Source: Candidatus Hemicellulosilyticus sp. P3 (GTDB lineage Bacteria; Bacteroidota; Bacteroidia; Bacteroidales; P3). Taken from it: a stretch of 43,205 bases of DNA. Under the pieces are notes generated by a model. That model made no database searches and had not been told where the DNA came from. It worked only from the letters and a program-made list of their open reading frames with translations. Below are positions 41,351 through 43,205 of this stretch, piece by piece (within the stretch, counting starts at the first letter, position 1; each line of letters opens with the position of its first letter). The DNA is taken from positions 1-43,205 of the forward strand of contig LPNH01000018.1 of the NCBI GenBank assembly GCA_001543385.1, given 5' to 3'. Both the position numbers and the translations under genes were made by a program.

Positions 41351-42217
41351 ATGCCCAACCTCCGTTCATACCCCGCATTAGCCCGGCTCCTGATACTGGC
41401 CGGCACCATGCTGCTGGCCTGGGTAGCGGCCGCCGCCGTCACCCTGGCGTTGCCACAGCTCGGCCTCGACGACGGCGACCGCCGCCTCCGCCTCGGCCTG
41501 CAGGCCCTCACCCAGACACTCGTCTTCCTGTTGCCGTCGCTGCTCTTCGCACATCTCTTCCACGGCGGCACCGCCTTCTTCGGCTGCACCATCGGCCGGC
41601 GCCAATGGACCCTCGTAGCCATCGGCATCGCATCCCTCCTGCTGCTCACCCCCGCCGTCGACTGGCTCTCCGTCTGGAACAACAGCTGGCACTGGGGCGG
41701 CCGGTGGGCCGCCGTCGAGACACAGCTGCGTGGCGCCGCGGCACAAGCCGAAGCCCTCACCCTCCAGCTGCTCACCATGCCCCGTCCGGGCGACCTCCTG
41801 CTCTGCCTGCTCGTCGTCGCCCTCGTCCCCGCCGTCTGCGAAGAGGTGCTCTTCCGTGGTGTCATACAGCAGACGCTGCAGCTACACTGGCGCAACATCC
41901 ACGCCGCCGTATGGACCACAGCCCTCATCTTCAGCCTCCTGCACGGCGACCTCTTCGCCCTGCTGCCACGCATGGCGCTCGGCGCCCTGCTCGGCTACCT
42001 CTACGCCCTGTCGGGATCGCTTTCGGTCAGCGCCGCCGTCCACTTCGTCAACAACGCCGTCATCGTCATCCTGCACTACCTGCACCAGCACCACCTCGTG
42101 ACCTTCTCGCCCGACGACACGCTCTCCCTCCCCCTCCTGCTCAGCGTCTGCTGCGCCGTCGCCGCCGGAATCCTGCTCCACAAATCAAAGCCCGGCAAAC
42201 CGGAACAAGGGTCATAG
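41351..42217 (+). CDS. CPBP-family intramembrane metalloprotease
   Basis: The 288-residue membrane protein has about 7 hydrophobic segments. Motif 1 is EEVLFRG (E164, E165, R169), motif 2 is the His in LLHGDLF (H198) and motif 3 is HFVNNA (H231, N234, N235); together these form the CPBP/Abi active site. Relatives include CaaX proteases and bacteriocin self-immunity proteins. It is 15 bases downstream of the EamA gene and probably co-transcribed. Substrate unknown. Confidence 0.9.
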   Translation: MPNLRSYPALARLLILAGTMLLAWVAAAAVTLALPQLGLDDGDRRLRLGLQALTQTLVFLLPSLLFAHLFHGGTAFFGCTIGRRQWTLVAIGIASLLLLTPAVDWLSVWNNSWHWGGRWAAVETQLRGAAAQAEALTLQLLTMPRPGDLLLCLLVVALVPAVCEEVLFRGVIQQTLQLHWRNIHAAVWTTALIFSLLHGDLFALLPRMALGALLGYLYALSGSLSVSAAVHFVNNAVIVILHYLHQHHLVTFSPDDTLSLPLLLSVCCAVAAGILLHKSKPGKPEQGS

Positions 42218-42223
42218 CCGGAC

Positions 42224-42251
42224 AAAAAAAACCTGGCGGAACTCCGTCAGG
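42224..42251 (-). terminator. Strong intrinsic terminator of the TPR gene
   Basis: On the minus strand, a 9-base stem (42251-42243 with 42240-42232, one G-T pair) with a short loop is followed by eight T (42231-42224). It lies just after the TPR gene stop. Confidence 0.8.
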
Positions 42252-42279
42252 CAGTGAAAAAACACAAAATGAAAGATTC

Positions 42280-42960
42280 TTATTGCTTTGCCTCGGCATA
42301 GCCGATATACTTGTCCACCTCGTTGGCCTCGGTCGACTCGGGGTATTCGCGGCGGATAAGCTCCAGCTGCTCCACCGCGCGGGCGTTTTCGCCCTGGTGC
42401 AGCAACACCAGCGCCGCCTTGAAGCGGGCGGCGGGCGTCGTCGCCATATTGGCGTTCATGCCGGCAGCCTTCTCATAGTGGCGCAACGCCGCGTCATAAT
42501 GCTCCAGCTCCGCCTCGGCGTCGCCGCGCAGCATCTCCGCCTCGACCCGCGTCAGCAGATCGCGGCCCTTATACCTGTCCAACAGCTGCAACGCCTCGTC
42601 ATACCGACCCAGGTTCAACTGGCATACGGCGGCATAATAGCGTGCCAAATTGCCCGCCTTCGTGCGTCCGTAGCTGTCGATGATATCCAAAAATCCCAAC
42701 GACGCCGAATCGCCGTTGAGCGCCTGTTCGAACATCCCCTGGTCAAACCAGTTCTCCGCCGCGAACAACTCCTCGGAAGCCTCCACCTCGCGCGGCTGGA
42801 AATAATAACGGCGCAGGCCGAAGAAAGCCACCGCCGCAACAGCCACAACCGCCGCGCAGAGAATCAACTTCTTGCTGTTCCGCTCAATGAACTGCTCCGA
42901 TTTCGTAAGCATATCGCCAACATGGCTGTTGCCGTTGCTTTCAGTACTTGACTCCTTCAT
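42280..42960 (-). CDS. Membrane-anchored TPR protein
   Basis: The protein has 226 residues. A short cytoplasmic N-terminus with a helix (LTKSEQFIERNSKKLIL) leads to one transmembrane segment (about 32-49, LILCAAVVAVAAVAFFGL), then TPR-like helical repeats (ENWFDQGMFEQALNG, YYAAVCQLNLGRYDEALQLL, GDAEAELEHYDAALRHYEKA, ARFKAALVLLHQGENARAVEQL). It resembles YfgM/tetratricopeptide membrane proteins of Bacteroidota. The ATG at 42960 is chosen; an upstream extension would overlap the promoter at 43000-43007. Function is protein-protein contact, partner unknown. Confidence 0.85.
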   Translation of the reverse strand: MKESSTESNGNSHVGDMLTKSEQFIERNSKKLILCAAVVAVAAVAFFGLRRYYFQPREVEASEELFAAENWFDQGMFEQALNGDSASLGFLDIIDSYGRTKAGNLARYYAAVCQLNLGRYDEALQLLDRYKGRDLLTRVEAEMLRGDAEAELEHYDAALRHYEKAAGMNANMATTPAARFKAALVLLHQGENARAVEQLELIRREYPESTEANEVDKYIGYAEAKQ

Positions 42961-42999
42961 ATCTCGATTGCGTGTTTGAATGATTGCGTGAATAAAGTG

Positions 43000-43007
43000 C
43001 AAAGGTA
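43000..43007 (-). promoter_or_regulatory. -7 box of the TPR gene
   Basis: Minus-strand TACCTTTG matches TAnnTTTG, 39 bases upstream of the ATG. No -33 box is clear. The remaining 200 bases to the window end are AT-rich and hold no gene I can support. Confidence 0.5.
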
Positions 43008-43205
43008 GTGATTTTTTTTCTTCCGCACACCATTTCGCCCCCATTTCCGCCAAAAAATCTTTTTTCCGTTTTTATAGTGCAAAATTAAAATAAATCCTAA
43101 AATCCGCAACTATCATCCAATACACGATTAAGGGTAGATTTATGAGTCGTTAGTAGCAGCTTTCAGTAAAAAGCAACAGCACAACATCAATATGTAGCCA
43201 CCATC

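Overview
The window comes from a Bacteroidota (Bacteroidales-like) chromosome. Many genes are preceded by the Bacteroidota promoter pattern (TTTG or TTG, about 20 bases, then TAnnTTTG). Shine-Dalgarno sites are mostly weak. Outer-membrane barrel proteins ending in Phe, a T9SS-like C-terminal tail, DUF4254 and DUF4357 domains, and Trigger factor and Pfs/LuxS genes of the expected type fit the same phylum. No species can be named from the sequence alone.

Region 1 (1 to about 11.7 kb) is an AT-rich accessory block. After the N-terminus of a small membrane protein cut by the window edge, a minus-strand operon reads, in transcription order: XRE-family regulator, type III restriction subunit (Res), type III methyltransferase (Mod), an uncharacterised 1227-residue protein and a GIY-YIG/DUF4357 protein. 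Res overlaps Mod, and Mod, the 1227-residue gene and the GIY-YIG gene are 6 to 9 bases apart, so the last two look like built-in parts of the restriction operon. This five-gene arrangement is the best candidate for an undescribed system. A hipBA-type toxin-antitoxin pair diverges from it.

Region 2 (11.7 to 22.7 kb) returns to GC-rich core genome. It holds luxS, an exported beta-helix carbohydrate-binding-like protein, an AraC-type regulator relic, a radical SAM/flavoprotein pair and serS. A phosphate-responsive-looking module follows: sensor kinase, OmpR-type regulator and divergent Na+/phosphate cotransporter, sharing four TTAACA-like repeats at exact 11-base spacing. The module and a frameshifted crcB/fluC relic lie between two copies of the last 89 bases around the serS 3' end, which marks an old rearrangement.

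Region 3 (22.7 to 33.3 kb) holds a 1073-residue single-chain FAD/iron-sulfur oxidoreductase, an outer-membrane porin-like protein and a Gate-domain membrane protein (perhaps a catabolic and uptake group). These are followed by purE, a P-loop kinase/dCMP deaminase fusion, an AsmA/DUF748 protein and a TerB-DnaJ protein.

Region 4 (33.3 to 43.2 kb) holds Trigger factor, an exported flavodoxin, the DUF4254/glycosyltransferase family 9 pair, a sensor kinase without an adjacent regulator, a radical SAM protein, Pfs (MTA/SAH nucleosidase, which feeds LuxS), tRNA-Arg(CCG), an EamA transporter, a CPBP protease and a membrane-anchored TPR protein. Several gene ends are marked by perfect short-loop hairpins.
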